Positions 35,774-44,680 of a stretch of 64,000 nucleotides of DNA are shown in pieces. The translations under genes and the position numbers were made by a program. The DNA is from Pontibacter sp. FD36 (GTDB lineage Bacteria > Bacteroidota > Bacteroidia > Cytophagales > Hymenobacteraceae), in contig NZ_JADPMP010000011.1 of the NCBI RefSeq assembly GCF_015686655.1, positions 124,001-188,000 on the forward strand. Direction: 5' to 3'. The notes beneath the pieces are model-generated. The model was not told where the DNA came from. It searched no databases and saw nothing but the letters and a program-made list of their open reading frames with translations. Position 1 is the stretch's first letter, and each line of letters opens with the position of its first letter.

Positions 35774-36209
35774 GATAATGCTTTGCTGATTGGCTACTGG
35801 TCTTTACGTAAGGTCGCAGCGAATTGCAAAGGTACAGCTTCTTTTTCTGATTCGCCTAAGGTATAGACCCGGCTTGCTACGCCATTTGTTGCACAAGCCA
35901 ATGCAGCGCAGCATCGCTTCAAAGACTACTCCCCTGCAGCAGTTTATCTCAAGTACTTAACCACCGGCTTACTTTAAGGCATAAACCCGCCAGAAGGTAT
36001 AAGCTCATCACCTGGCCGAAATACAGTAAAAAGATTAAAAATAAAGAAGCAAAATAAACTTTTATGATAGCATTACTATTATTAAAGAAAGTTGTTATAA
36101 CTTTGCAGAAACCAATCTCGAATAATGAGCAGCTGCAACAGGAATAGCAGCATCTAAAAAAAGGGAACGGACACTTGACACAGGCGTAGTCTTAAACAGT
36201 CATCAGCAC
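35774..36209. other. Divergent intergenic region between helicase and tetR-type operon
   Basis: The 436 bases hold no gene. The helicase leader is at the left. At the right an AT-rich stretch (about 36010-36105) contains the -7 box TAACTTTG for the export operon. No operator palindrome for the TetR protein was recognised by eye. Confidence 0.6.
36098..36105 (+). promoter_or_regulatory. Candidate -7 element for the tetR-ABC-hlyD-tolC operon
   Basis: TAACTTTG matches TAnnTTTG exactly. No TTTG is found 19-21 bases upstream, so the -33 half is weak. Distance to the tetR start is about 105 bases. Confidence 0.45.
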
Positions 36210-36896
36210 ATGAACACGACCAGCATTAAAATAAACCTGAACCACAAAGCTTACATGCGTGACCCGGAGAACACCGAACTGGGCCGCCGCATCATCAACG
36301 AGAGCATTCGCCTGATCGACGATCTGGGCTTTGAACAGTTCACGTTCCGGAAGCTGGCAAATGTAATTGGGTCTACGGAAGCTTCCATTTACCGCTATTT
36401 TGAGAACAAGCACAAGCTGCTGGTGTACCTGGTGTCGTGGCACTGGGCCTGGCTTGACCACTTTGTACTGTTTCACACCAACAACATAGCTGATCCGCGG
36501 GAGCGCCTGAGCCGGGCTATAGACGTGATCACATCCTCTGGCATTGACAACCCTGCTACGCTGCACATCAACGAAAGCGCCCTGCACAGGATCGTGATAG
36601 TTGAGGCTTCCAAGGTATACCTGACCAAGGAAGTAGACGATGACAACAAGGACGGTTATTTCCTGGAGTACAAGCGCCTATGCCATCACATAGCCGAAAT
36701 GGTGCTCGCCATAAATCCCGACTACCCTTACCCGCATGCCCTCATCAGCACGATCATGGAGGCAGCCCACCAGCAGGTGTTCTTTGCCGAGCACCTGCCT
36801 TCGCTCACCGAGATCAAGGGCACAAAGCGCTCTCCCGAAGAAACGGCTACTTTTTTAAAACATCTGGTATTTGCGGCAGTTGACCAGAAAAGATAA
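36210..36896 (+). CDS. TetR/AcrR-family transcriptional regulator
   Basis: A 228-residue one-component regulator. The N-terminal helix-turn-helix is at about 35-75: RRIINESIRLIDDLGFEQFTFRKLANVIGSTEASIYRYFENKHKLLVYL, with the usual xSxxSIYRYFxxKxxLL end. The C-terminal helical part would bind a ligand and form the dimer. It is the first gene of a four-gene unit and ends 9 bases before the ABC gene, so it most likely regulates the exporter it precedes and its own promoter. The N-terminal 25 residues are longer than usual; a Met at codon 16 (MRDPENTEL) could also be the start. Confidence 0.88.
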   Translation: MNTTSIKINLNHKAYMRDPENTELGRRIINESIRLIDDLGFEQFTFRKLANVIGSTEASIYRYFENKHKLLVYLVSWHWAWLDHFVLFHTNNIADPRERLSRAIDVITSSGIDNPATLHINESALHRIVIVEASKVYLTKEVDDDNKDGYFLEYKRLCHHIAEMVLAINPDYPYPHALISTIMEAAHQQVFFAEHLPSLTEIKGTKRSPEETATFLKHLVFAAVDQKR

Positions 36897-36905
36897 AGCA
36901 GACAC

Positions 36906-38645
36906 ATGAGTAAAGCATATAAACATAAACCTCTTTACACGCCGATGCAGCGTTTCTGGCAGCTTCTTGCCGCTGAGAAGCGTGAGATCGTGTACCTGTA
37001 CATTTATGCGATCGTGGCGGGCCTTATCAGCCTTTCGCTGCCATTGGGTATCCAGAGCATCATCGCTTTCATATCGAGCGGCCAGATCACGGTGTCGGTG
37101 GTGGTGCTGATCACCCTGATCGTACTGGGCTTACTTATTGTAGGCGGTATGCAAATCATGCAGCTGTGGCTGGTGGAGTACATACAGCAGCGCATTTTTG
37201 CGCGCACGGCTTTCGACTTTGCTTTCAGGGTACCGCGGCTGCAGTCGGAGGCGCTGCACCGCTACTATCCGCCAGAGCTGATGAACCGCTTCTTCGACAC
37301 CATTTCGTTGCAGAAATCGATGGCCAAGCTGCTGACTGACTTTACCACGTCTGCCATACAGATCGTCTTTGGTCTTATCCTGCTATCGTTCTACCACCCC
37401 TACTTCATCGTGTTCGGCATGATTCTAGTCATCGTGCTGATCGGCATTCTTTATTTCACGAGTCCCCGTGGCATCGACACCAGCATCACAGAGTCGAAGT
37501 ACAAGTACAAGCTGGTCGCCTGGCTACAGGAAATGGCCCGTTCGATGAATACTTTTAAGCTAGCCGGTCAGTCTGATCTGCCCACCGAGAAAACCAATGG
37601 TTTTGTCACCAGCTATCTAAAAGCACGCAAACAACATTTCCGCGTGCTGATGACGCAGTATTTCAGCTTTGTAGGCTTCAAAACCGTGATTACGGGAGGC
37701 CTGTTGGTGCTGGGTGCCATACTTGTGATTCAGCGGGAAATCAACATCGGGCAGTTTGTGGCTTCCGAGATCGTCATCATCCTTATCATGACGGCGGTGG
37801 AGAAGATCATCATCAAACTCGATACGATCTATGACATGCTTACCAGCCTTGACAAGCTGGGGCAGGTGACCGATATGCCCCTGGAGGAAGAGCGTGGCGT
37901 AGCCATGCCTGACAGAGGACAGGGCTTGTCAATACAGGTAAAGAACCTGCGCTACCAGTACCCGAACGTGGAAGAATATGCTATCAACGGCGTTTCATTC
38001 GATGTGCTGGCCTCAGAGCGGGTATGCATCGCGGGCTTTAACCGGTCGGGCAAGTCGACGCTTAGCCAGTTGCTGCTTGGTCTGTACGAGAACTATGAAG
38101 GCAGCATCGCCTACAACAATCTCTCGATGCGCGACCTCGACAAGAATAGCATGCGCCGCCTGATCGGTGACAACACCTCCAAGGAGCAGGTGTTTGACGG
38201 CACCATCCTGGAGAACATCACGCTTGGTATACCGAATGTGCCGATCGAGGATGTGATCTGGGCGACTGACAACGTAGGCCTCACCGAATTTGTACATGAA
38301 CTGCCAGACGGCCTGCAAACGGAGCTGACCGGTGGCAGCATTCGCCTGCCGGCCAGTGTGTCGCGCAAGATCATTATGGCCCGCTGCCTGGTGCTGCGCC
38401 CTAAAATGCTGCTCCTGGATGATTTCTGGGGAGGTATGGAAAAGCACGAGAAGCTACGCCTGATCCAGATGCTCTCGTCGCAGGAGTTCAGCTGGACGCT
38501 TCTTATCATCTCCAATGATCCGGAAGTGATGGCCATCTGCGACCGCACGCTGCTCTTGAAAGGTGGAAAACTCGTGGCAAACGGCAATTACGAAGAGATC
38601 CGCCACAGCACACCCTATCAGCAACTGGCCAACCTGACTGTATAA
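36906..38645 (+). CDS. ABC transporter, fused permease-ATP-binding protein with degenerate ATPase motifs
   Basis: A 579-residue half transporter: a six-helix permease (about 30-310) and a C-terminal nucleotide-binding domain (about 340-579). The Walker A GFNRSGKST (377-385) is intact. The LSGGQ signature is replaced by LPASVS (481-486), the Walker B glutamate by aspartate (LLLDDF, D506), the H-loop histidine by Asn (IISNDP, N537) and the Q-loop glutamine by a GDNTSKEQ segment. So ATP may be bound but scarcely hydrolysed. It lies between tetR and hlyD/tolC genes, which suggests the inner-membrane part of a type I-like export complex. No peptidase C39 domain. Substrate unknown. Confidence 0.85.
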   Translation: MSKAYKHKPLYTPMQRFWQLLAAEKREIVYLYIYAIVAGLISLSLPLGIQSIIAFISSGQITVSVVVLITLIVLGLLIVGGMQIMQLWLVEYIQQRIFARTAFDFAFRVPRLQSEALHRYYPPELMNRFFDTISLQKSMAKLLTDFTTSAIQIVFGLILLSFYHPYFIVFGMILVIVLIGILYFTSPRGIDTSITESKYKYKLVAWLQEMARSMNTFKLAGQSDLPTEKTNGFVTSYLKARKQHFRVLMTQYFSFVGFKTVITGGLLVLGAILVIQREINIGQFVASEIVIILIMTAVEKIIIKLDTIYDMLTSLDKLGQVTDMPLEEERGVAMPDRGQGLSIQVKNLRYQYPNVEEYAINGVSFDVLASERVCIAGFNRSGKSTLSQLLLGLYENYEGSIAYNNLSMRDLDKNSMRRLIGDNTSKEQVFDGTILENITLGIPNVPIEDVIWATDNVGLTEFVHELPDGLQTELTGGSIRLPASVSRKIIMARCLVLRPKMLLLDDFWGGMEKHEKLRLIQMLSSQEFSWTLLIISNDPEVMAICDRTLLLKGGKLVANGNYEEIRHSTPYQQLANLTV

Positions 38646-38647
38646 CC

Positions 38648-40003
38648 ATGAAAGAGAAAGATCCCTATACCCCTTCGCGGGAGCATAACTCCATGGAGGC
38701 GATGGAAATGGTGCGCACACCAGGGCTTGGGCGTACATTAGCCTACTGGATCATCGGCATCGTGCTCTTCCTGATCCTGATCCTGTTTTTGCCGTGGACG
38801 CAGAATATTTCGTCGCGCGGCGCACTCACCGCCCTGAATCCGGAAGACCGGCCACAGACTGTGCAAAGCACCATAGCAGGTCGCATCGAACGCTGGCATG
38901 TGCAGGAGGGCCAGCTGGTGCAGAAAGGCGACACGATCGTTAGTTTGTCGGAGGTGAAGGAAAAGTTCTTTGACCCGCAGCTGCTCGACCGTCTGGATGA
39001 ACAGGTGCAGGCTAAGGAAGGAGCCGCTACAGCTACAAGAGCCAAGTCTGAGGCGCTGCAGGACCAGATACAGGCGCTGCGGGAAGGTTTGCAGTTCAGT
39101 CTGGACAAGGCTCGCAATAAGATAGCCCAAATACAGCTGAAGGTGCAGAGTGACAGTGCGGATCTGGTAGCGCAGCGTGTAGAAGTGGAAATAGCCCGCA
39201 ACCAGTATGTGCGACAGGAAGAACTGTACAGGCAAGGTTTGAAGTCGCTGACTGAACTGGAGGCACGACGTCTGAAACTACAGGAAGCGGAAGCCAAACT
39301 CATTGCCAACGAAAACAAACTGGGCAGCACCCGTGCCGAACTGCAGAACGCCTATACTGAGCTTAGCTCGTTACAGGCAGAGTATGCCGATAAACTTGCC
39401 AAAGCTGAATCGGAGCTTAATTCAAACCAGGCCTACCTGTACAGCACGATTGGAGATGTGTCGAAGTTGCGGAGCGAGTATAGCAGTACGCTGGTACGAA
39501 GCACCTTTTATCAGGTGGTGGCGCCGCAAACGGGTTACCTGGTGCGGACACTTCGTGCAGGTATAGGTGAAACCATCAAAGAAGGAGAAGCCATTGCCAC
39601 CATCATGCCCGAGGACCCACGCCTGGCTGTGGAGCTTTACGTACAACCCATGGACCTTCCCCTGCTCTATCGCGGTGCTCCGGTACGCCTGCAATTCGAT
39701 GGCTGGCCGGCACTCGTCTTCTCGGGTTGGCCAAACTTGGGCTTCGGTACGTTTGGCGGCAAAGTGGCTGTGATCGACAATACCGCAACCAACGGCCTGT
39801 ACCGCATGCTGGTGGTGCAGGACCCGGAGCAGGAAGAATGGCCTGAGGCAATTCGCATCGGCTCAGGCGTGCAGGGCTGGGCTATGCTGAACACTGTGCC
39901 GATCTGGTACGAACTATGGCGCCAGCTCAACGGCTTCCCGCCAGACTACACGGGTACGCTGCCTGTGGATGGCGCCAACTCCCAGACCAAAGAAGAGAAA
40001 TAA
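38648..40003 (+). CDS. HlyD-family periplasmic adaptor (membrane fusion protein)
   Basis: A 451-residue adaptor that links the inner-membrane ABC protein to TolC. It has a short cytoplasmic N-terminus, one membrane helix (about 31-50), a biotinyl-lipoyl half (TIAGRIERWHVQEGQLVQKGDTIVSL), a long coiled coil (about 110-285, with many QALREGLQ and KLQEAEAKL-type heptads), the second lipoyl half (VVAPQTGYLVRTLRAGIGETIKEGEAIATIMP) and a beta-barrel end. The gene starts 2 bases after the ABC gene and ends 4 bases before tolC. Confidence 0.92.
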   Translation: MKEKDPYTPSREHNSMEAMEMVRTPGLGRTLAYWIIGIVLFLILILFLPWTQNISSRGALTALNPEDRPQTVQSTIAGRIERWHVQEGQLVQKGDTIVSLSEVKEKFFDPQLLDRLDEQVQAKEGAATATRAKSEALQDQIQALREGLQFSLDKARNKIAQIQLKVQSDSADLVAQRVEVEIARNQYVRQEELYRQGLKSLTELEARRLKLQEAEAKLIANENKLGSTRAELQNAYTELSSLQAEYADKLAKAESELNSNQAYLYSTIGDVSKLRSEYSSTLVRSTFYQVVAPQTGYLVRTLRAGIGETIKEGEAIATIMPEDPRLAVELYVQPMDLPLLYRGAPVRLQFDGWPALVFSGWPNLGFGTFGGKVAVIDNTATNGLYRMLVVQDPEQEEWPEAIRIGSGVQGWAMLNTVPIWYELWRQLNGFPPDYTGTLPVDGANSQTKEEK

Positions 40004-40007
40004 GTAC

Positions 40008-41444
40008 ATGAGAAGATATCCCTTTTTAGTCTTTTCGCTGTTGCTGCTGTGCCTGACAGGTATAGCCCGGCCGGGTATAGCCCAGTCGGCTGACTCGGTG
40101 CGGGTACTCACCATGCATGCGCTCTACGAGCAGGTGTTGGCGCATCACCCGCTGGCGGCCCAGGCAGCGCTGCTTGCCCGCCAGGCTGACCAAGAAATAC
40201 GCATGGCCCGTGGCGGCTTCGATCCTGTCATCAGTAGTAAGTATGGCGAGAAGCAGTTTTCGGACAAGGAGTACTATACCTACTGGAACAACAGCCTGCG
40301 TGTGCCGCTGTGGTTTGGTCCGCAATTGCTGGCAGGCTATGAGCGCAACAGTGGCCCCTACCTGAACCCCGAGAAGTACACGCCCTCGAACGGCCTGAGC
40401 TACGCAGGTATAGCCATACCGCTGGGGCAGGGCCTGTTTATGGACGAGCGTCGCGCCATTGTGCGACAGGCGCAGCTGCTGCCCCAGATGGCCGAAGCCG
40501 ACCGCCTCAAGCTGGTGAACAAACTGCTGCTCGACGTGGCGAAGGATTACTGGGACTGGCTCTATTATTATAATGAGGTGCAGGTATACCGGGAGGCCCT
40601 GGAGCTAGCCGAAGTCCGCACCCGGGCTGTGAACGAGCGTGCCCGACAGGGTGACCTGGCCGCTATCGACACGGTAGAGGCACGCACCGAGGCCCTTAAC
40701 CGCCGGGTGTTATTGAGCGCCGCCCTGCAGCAGTACAACAACAGCAAGCTGCGGGTGGAGATGCACCTGTGGGACGAAGGCAATCAGCCGCTGGAGCTTG
40801 CCGCCAATGCCGTTCCTTCGGCGGAAGGCACCGAACTGGATCCACTTAGTCCCGAAGACCTGCAGGAGTTGGTAGCGCTGGCCAAGGTCAACCACCCTGA
40901 TATCGTTAAACTCGACTTGAAGGGACAGCAGCTGGAAGTGGAGCGCCGCTTCGCCGCTGATAAGCTCAAGCCGAAATTGGATGTAGAGTACAACCTGCTG
41001 CAGAGTGACTTTTTCATGAACGGAGAAGCTTTTCAGGCGCCTTACATGCGCAACAACTACAAGGTGGGTATCAGCTTCAGCCAACCACTGTTCTTGCGAC
41101 AGGAACGTGGCAAACTGCAACTCACTAAAATAAAGCAGCAGGAAGTAGGCTTTCAGCAGTCCTTTACTTTAAGGGCAATCGAAAATGCGGTGCAGATGGT
41201 GTACAATGAATGGCTGGCATTGGAAGAGCAGATTGCGCTGCAGGAGCAAATGGTAGTCAATGCCCGCATCTTACAGGAAGGCGAGATCATTAAATTCAGG
41301 GCTGGCGAAAGCTCCATATTCCTGATCAACGCCCGTGAGCAGAAGCTACTGGAATCACAGATCAAGCTCTATGATATGCGCAGCAAATACGCTAAAATCA
41401 AAGCCCAACTCTACTGGTCAGCCGGTAACATGCAGCAGGAATAA
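40008..41444 (+). CDS. TolC-family outer membrane efflux protein
   Basis: A 478-residue outer membrane channel component. The signal peptide runs from MRRYPFLVFSLLLLCLTG to about ARPGIAQ (residue 26). Two OEP repeats follow: LYEQVLAHHPLAAQAALLARQADQEIRMARGGFDP and LQELVALAKVNHPDIVKLDLKGQQLEVERRFAADKLKPKLD, the classic TolC pattern. The start ATG at 40008 gives the signal peptide; the frame is open 13 codons further upstream but that would overlap hlyD and destroy the signal. It closes the export operon. Confidence 0.92.
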   Translation: MRRYPFLVFSLLLLCLTGIARPGIAQSADSVRVLTMHALYEQVLAHHPLAAQAALLARQADQEIRMARGGFDPVISSKYGEKQFSDKEYYTYWNNSLRVPLWFGPQLLAGYERNSGPYLNPEKYTPSNGLSYAGIAIPLGQGLFMDERRAIVRQAQLLPQMAEADRLKLVNKLLLDVAKDYWDWLYYYNEVQVYREALELAEVRTRAVNERARQGDLAAIDTVEARTEALNRRVLLSAALQQYNNSKLRVEMHLWDEGNQPLELAANAVPSAEGTELDPLSPEDLQELVALAKVNHPDIVKLDLKGQQLEVERRFAADKLKPKLDVEYNLLQSDFFMNGEAFQAPYMRNNYKVGISFSQPLFLRQERGKLQLTKIKQQEVGFQQSFTLRAIENAVQMVYNEWLALEEQIALQEQMVVNARILQEGEIIKFRAGESSIFLINAREQKLLESQIKLYDMRSKYAKIKAQLYWSAGNMQQE

Positions 41445-41474
41445 ACCACAATTCTAAAAAACATAGCAAACATC

Positions 41475-41499
41475 TGTGGATAAGTGTGAGTTATCAACA
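41475..41499. other. Pair of inverted DnaA-box-like sites
   Basis: TGTGGATAA at 41475-41483 is an exact DnaA box (reverse complement of TTATCCACA). Seven bases later TTATCAACA (41491-41499) differs from the consensus by one base. The two face each other in the intergenic region between tolC and the lamin-tail gene. Whether DnaA binds here is not known. Confidence 0.5.
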
Positions 41500-41691
41500 G
41501 AGTTGCTAACATACTTAGCCACCTTCTAAAAAAGTTAGTTTAAGAAGTTTGAATGGGAGTATTTCCTTGTTACTAGCTGAGGTTATACTTAGCAACGACT
41601 CGAATAGCCTGATTCGGATAATGTCGCGTCCTGTCCTTACAAATGACTAACTTTTGGTTTTCTCTCTCCTAGACCCCAGACTCTTAAACTT

Positions 41692-44484
41692 TCATAACCT
41701 CCCTCCTATTACCACCCGCTCCTTGTGCACGCTCTTCTGCCCATCCAGCCCGAAGAGCTCGATGTAGAACAAGTAATAGCCGATAGCGGCTTTAGTGCCG
41801 TCCTGTCGGGTGCCGTCCCAGCGGAAGAAGCCTGTGGAGGCTAGCAGTTCGTTGCGCACCAGCTTGCGTATTTCCCGCCCCTGTGCGTCAAAGACGGTGA
41901 TATTGGCCACAAAGCCTGTTTGGTCAGTACTATAGTTGACAGTAGTAAAATCTTCATACCCATCGTCATCCGGTGAGAAAACCCTGGGCTCAATGGTGAA
42001 CATACGCTGTGCCGCTATACCTGGCTGTGACTGCGAGTTGAGGTAGCCGGGCGTAGCACCCAGTGAAGTGGCAGCTGAATGAAAGTTGTCCGCTGAGGTT
42101 GGACTGTCCAGCCGGATGCGCTCCAGTGAAATGCCGTTGCGGTCGTCGATCAGGCTAAAGTGCATGCGCTCACTGTAGTCGAAGCGGTCTGCGATGCGGC
42201 TATCTGGCTGCAGAAGCACCACAGATCCGGCCGCGTCGGGATAAGTGGGCAGCGACACCATCCTAAGGAAAGTTTCTTCACGGGCAGCAGGATAGTTATT
42301 TTTGATGTTCTCCGGATTGATGGTGAGCACCACGTAAGCACCCGGCTCCAGCACATGGCTACTCGTTGTGATCACGCGCCGATTGGTAATGCTGTCGTTG
42401 CTAACGTTAGCCAAGTGCCAGTTTTGCAGGTTGATGAATTTATCGCTGCGATTGACAAGCTCCACAAAGTCTACACCACCCGGCCTTGGGTTGAACAGTA
42501 CTTCATTAATCACAACATCGCCAGGCACCGGAGCTGAGGGCAGGGCAAAGGTAGCCGTGAGCGGTTGTGAGCTGAGGTTGCCGGCGCAATCGCGTATACC
42601 TGTGGCCGTTAAGGTATAGCGCTGCCGCTCCTGCAGCGGGCTGGCCAGTTGCAATACCACCTCTTCAAACAATGGCGAAGCAACCTGCACCCCGGCTATA
42701 CCTACACCTGCCGGACTCAAGGTATAGCGGCTCACCTCGGCCACCTGCGCACTATCCAGCCGCTCGTTAAAACGCAGCAGGAGCCGGTCGGGTGCCAGTG
42801 CTGTCACCCCAAGCAGGACAGGTGGTGTGTTGTCAGGTATAGAGGCAGCTACGGAGTTCGGCTGGGCAGGTGTCCCGCCGCGAGCGTCGGTGGAGGCGAT
42901 CCAGTTATCTGCTCCAGCGCAGGGATTGGTGACGTCAATCATCTCCAGACTCCAGCCGCCGTTGCGCTTGGCATTGTCGCGGTACCAGGCATCGCTGTAG
43001 TTTACAGCGTAAATCAGGCGACCATTTGACTGGCGTAGCTGAAGCAGCTCACCAGTATTGTTAAGGCTCGGGAAATTGCTGATGCCAATTGTGCGGCCGT
43101 ATTGCGTAAAGTTGGCTACCTGTGTGTTGGGTACGACTACCGCATACTCGCCAGGCTGCAGTAGCGTGTTAGGTAGTGTGGTGGTAGAAGTGGCATCGGA
43201 GTAGCGTATACCTTGTAGGTTGAGCACCTTCTCGGTCGGGTTATGCAGCTCGATATACTCCACGGCAGGCAGCCCGGTGGCAGGCGTTTCCCGGGCCATG
43301 ATCTCGGTGATCAGCAGTTCGTTATACCCGGGCAGCACAGGCGGCAGCGCATACTGGAAAGTTAGCTCCACCGGACCCGGCAAAGTGTTGCCATACAGGT
43401 CAGCTACACCTGCCACCGCAATCGTGTTGGCCCCGTTCCGAAGTGACTGCGCAAATGTGAGCAGCACGGTCCCGCTTTCTGTAAGTTCAGCCGATGTTGG
43501 TTTGGCGCTACCGTTCAAGGTATAGTTTGCTGTGTTTTGGGCAGCGGCAGGATCAAGCGGCTCGTTAAAGCGTAACTCCAGCGACTGTGTGCTCAGTGGC
43601 TGAGCGCTCTCCAATACGGGTGGGATGGTATCGGTGATCCGAAAATCATCAAAATAAAAGCGCTGACTGTTGGCTGAGCTATACCTGACCAGCACCCCGA
43701 AGTAAGCGGATCGTCTGTGTGTAGCATCTGTTACGGAGCCTTGGCTTCTGTAGCTTTGGCCTGTTCCGGTCACGTCTATTTCCAACTGCCAGGTATAGTC
43801 GAGGCTTCGCGTTACCCGCACCCGCACGATATTATTAGAGGTCGCCACAGTTTTATCCTCGCCGTTGATGATGATAACAGCCGGTTTACCAGCGTCTTTC
43901 CGGAAGAGGCTCACTTCGTCGGGCGTACCTCCAATGCGCACAAAATAGCCGTTCGCATCAGTAGCTTTGAGATCCTCCTTGTCAGATAGCAGGAAGATGT
44001 CGGCATAGTTGCTGGCAGAAGTTGCCAGGCGCAGGTTGGCCCAAAACTCCCAAACAGTACCCACCGCCGCCTGAGAGGGCGTGGCCAGGTATAGCACAGT
44101 GCCCGTCACCGCCGGCCCACTGCTTTGCAATTGATTTTGGGGATTCACAATGAAGTCATTCACATTGCCAGTCCAGGTGGGGTTTTGGGTGAAGTTGCCA
44201 TCAGAGAAGTCATCCAGAAGTTGGGCAGAGCTAAGGTATGGGAACAGAAGCAACAGGCCTGCAATCAGTGCCTTTTGAGCAATTACGGACCTGGTGGCAC
44301 GAGAAATGAAGTAGCTTAAACCTGCAACCAGCATTAGCACCCATTTTGCCATGCTGAAAGAATTTTGGTTAATAGCCTGGCAGGCTATACAACTTTCGGT
44401 TATCTGGTCCACCGCCAACTCTTCATTCAAGAGAAAAAATCCGGATTCAGTATTTACAAATGCTTGGCGTAAAGTTTGTTTCAT
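41692..44484 (-). CDS. Lamin-tail-domain secreted surface protein with gliding/T9SS-type C-terminus
   Basis: A 930-codon frame for a modular extracellular protein. After an N-terminal hydrophobic export segment (AQKALIAGLLLLFPYLSSAQ) come a lectin-like region (LLDDFSDGNFTQNPTWTG... FYFDDFRI), an Ig-like domain (PPVLESAQPLSTQSLELRFNEPLD), a lamin-tail domain (LLITEIMARE), a second Ig-like domain, a second lamin-tail domain (DVVINEVLFNPRPGGVDFVELVNRS) and a C-terminal FlgD-like/gliding-motility domain (FSPDDDGYEDFTTVNYST... GYYLFYIELFG), which probably acts in type IX secretion. The true start is uncertain: the Met at 44352 (MAKWVLMLV) gives a more plausible export signal than the 44-codon extension upstream. 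Confidence 0.8.
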   Translation of the reverse strand: MKQTLRQAFVNTESGFFLLNEELAVDQITESCIACQAINQNSFSMAKWVLMLVAGLSYFISRATRSVIAQKALIAGLLLLFPYLSSAQLLDDFSDGNFTQNPTWTGNVNDFIVNPQNQLQSSGPAVTGTVLYLATPSQAAVGTVWEFWANLRLATSASNYADIFLLSDKEDLKATDANGYFVRIGGTPDEVSLFRKDAGKPAVIIINGEDKTVATSNNIVRVRVTRSLDYTWQLEIDVTGTGQSYRSQGSVTDATHRRSAYFGVLVRYSSANSQRFYFDDFRITDTIPPVLESAQPLSTQSLELRFNEPLDPAAAQNTANYTLNGSAKPTSAELTESGTVLLTFAQSLRNGANTIAVAGVADLYGNTLPGPVELTFQYALPPVLPGYNELLITEIMARETPATGLPAVEYIELHNPTEKVLNLQGIRYSDATSTTTLPNTLLQPGEYAVVVPNTQVANFTQYGRTIGISNFPSLNNTGELLQLRQSNGRLIYAVNYSDAWYRDNAKRNGGWSLEMIDVTNPCAGADNWIASTDARGGTPAQPNSVAASIPDNTPPVLLGVTALAPDRLLLRFNERLDSAQVAEVSRYTLSPAGVGIAGVQVASPLFEEVVLQLASPLQERQRYTLTATGIRDCAGNLSSQPLTATFALPSAPVPGDVVINEVLFNPRPGGVDFVELVNRSDKFINLQNWHLANVSNDSITNRRVITTSSHVLEPGAYVVLTINPENIKNNYPAAREETFLRMVSLPTYPDAAGSVVLLQPDSRIADRFDYSERMHFSLIDDRNGISLERIRLDSPTSADNFHSAATSLGATPGYLNSQSQPGIAAQRMFTIEPRVFSPDDDGYEDFTTVNYSTDQTGFVANITVFDAQGREIRKLVRNELLASTGFFRWDGTRQDGTKAAIGYYLFYIELFGLDGQKSVHKERVVIGGRL

Positions 44485-44680
44485 GCGCAGATATTGTGGT
44501 GAAAACTTACGAACTTCGCAGCCGCAAAAGGAACAGCACGGGCAAACATAAAGACACTCACAGGTCTTTGGAGACGCTGTGAGGTCGGGAAAACGGCCGC
44601 TTTTGTAAGATGTAGAACTTTTACGCGACCTTGAGGAGTTAGTTAGAGGAACTTAACACATTAACCATATACCCTAAACA

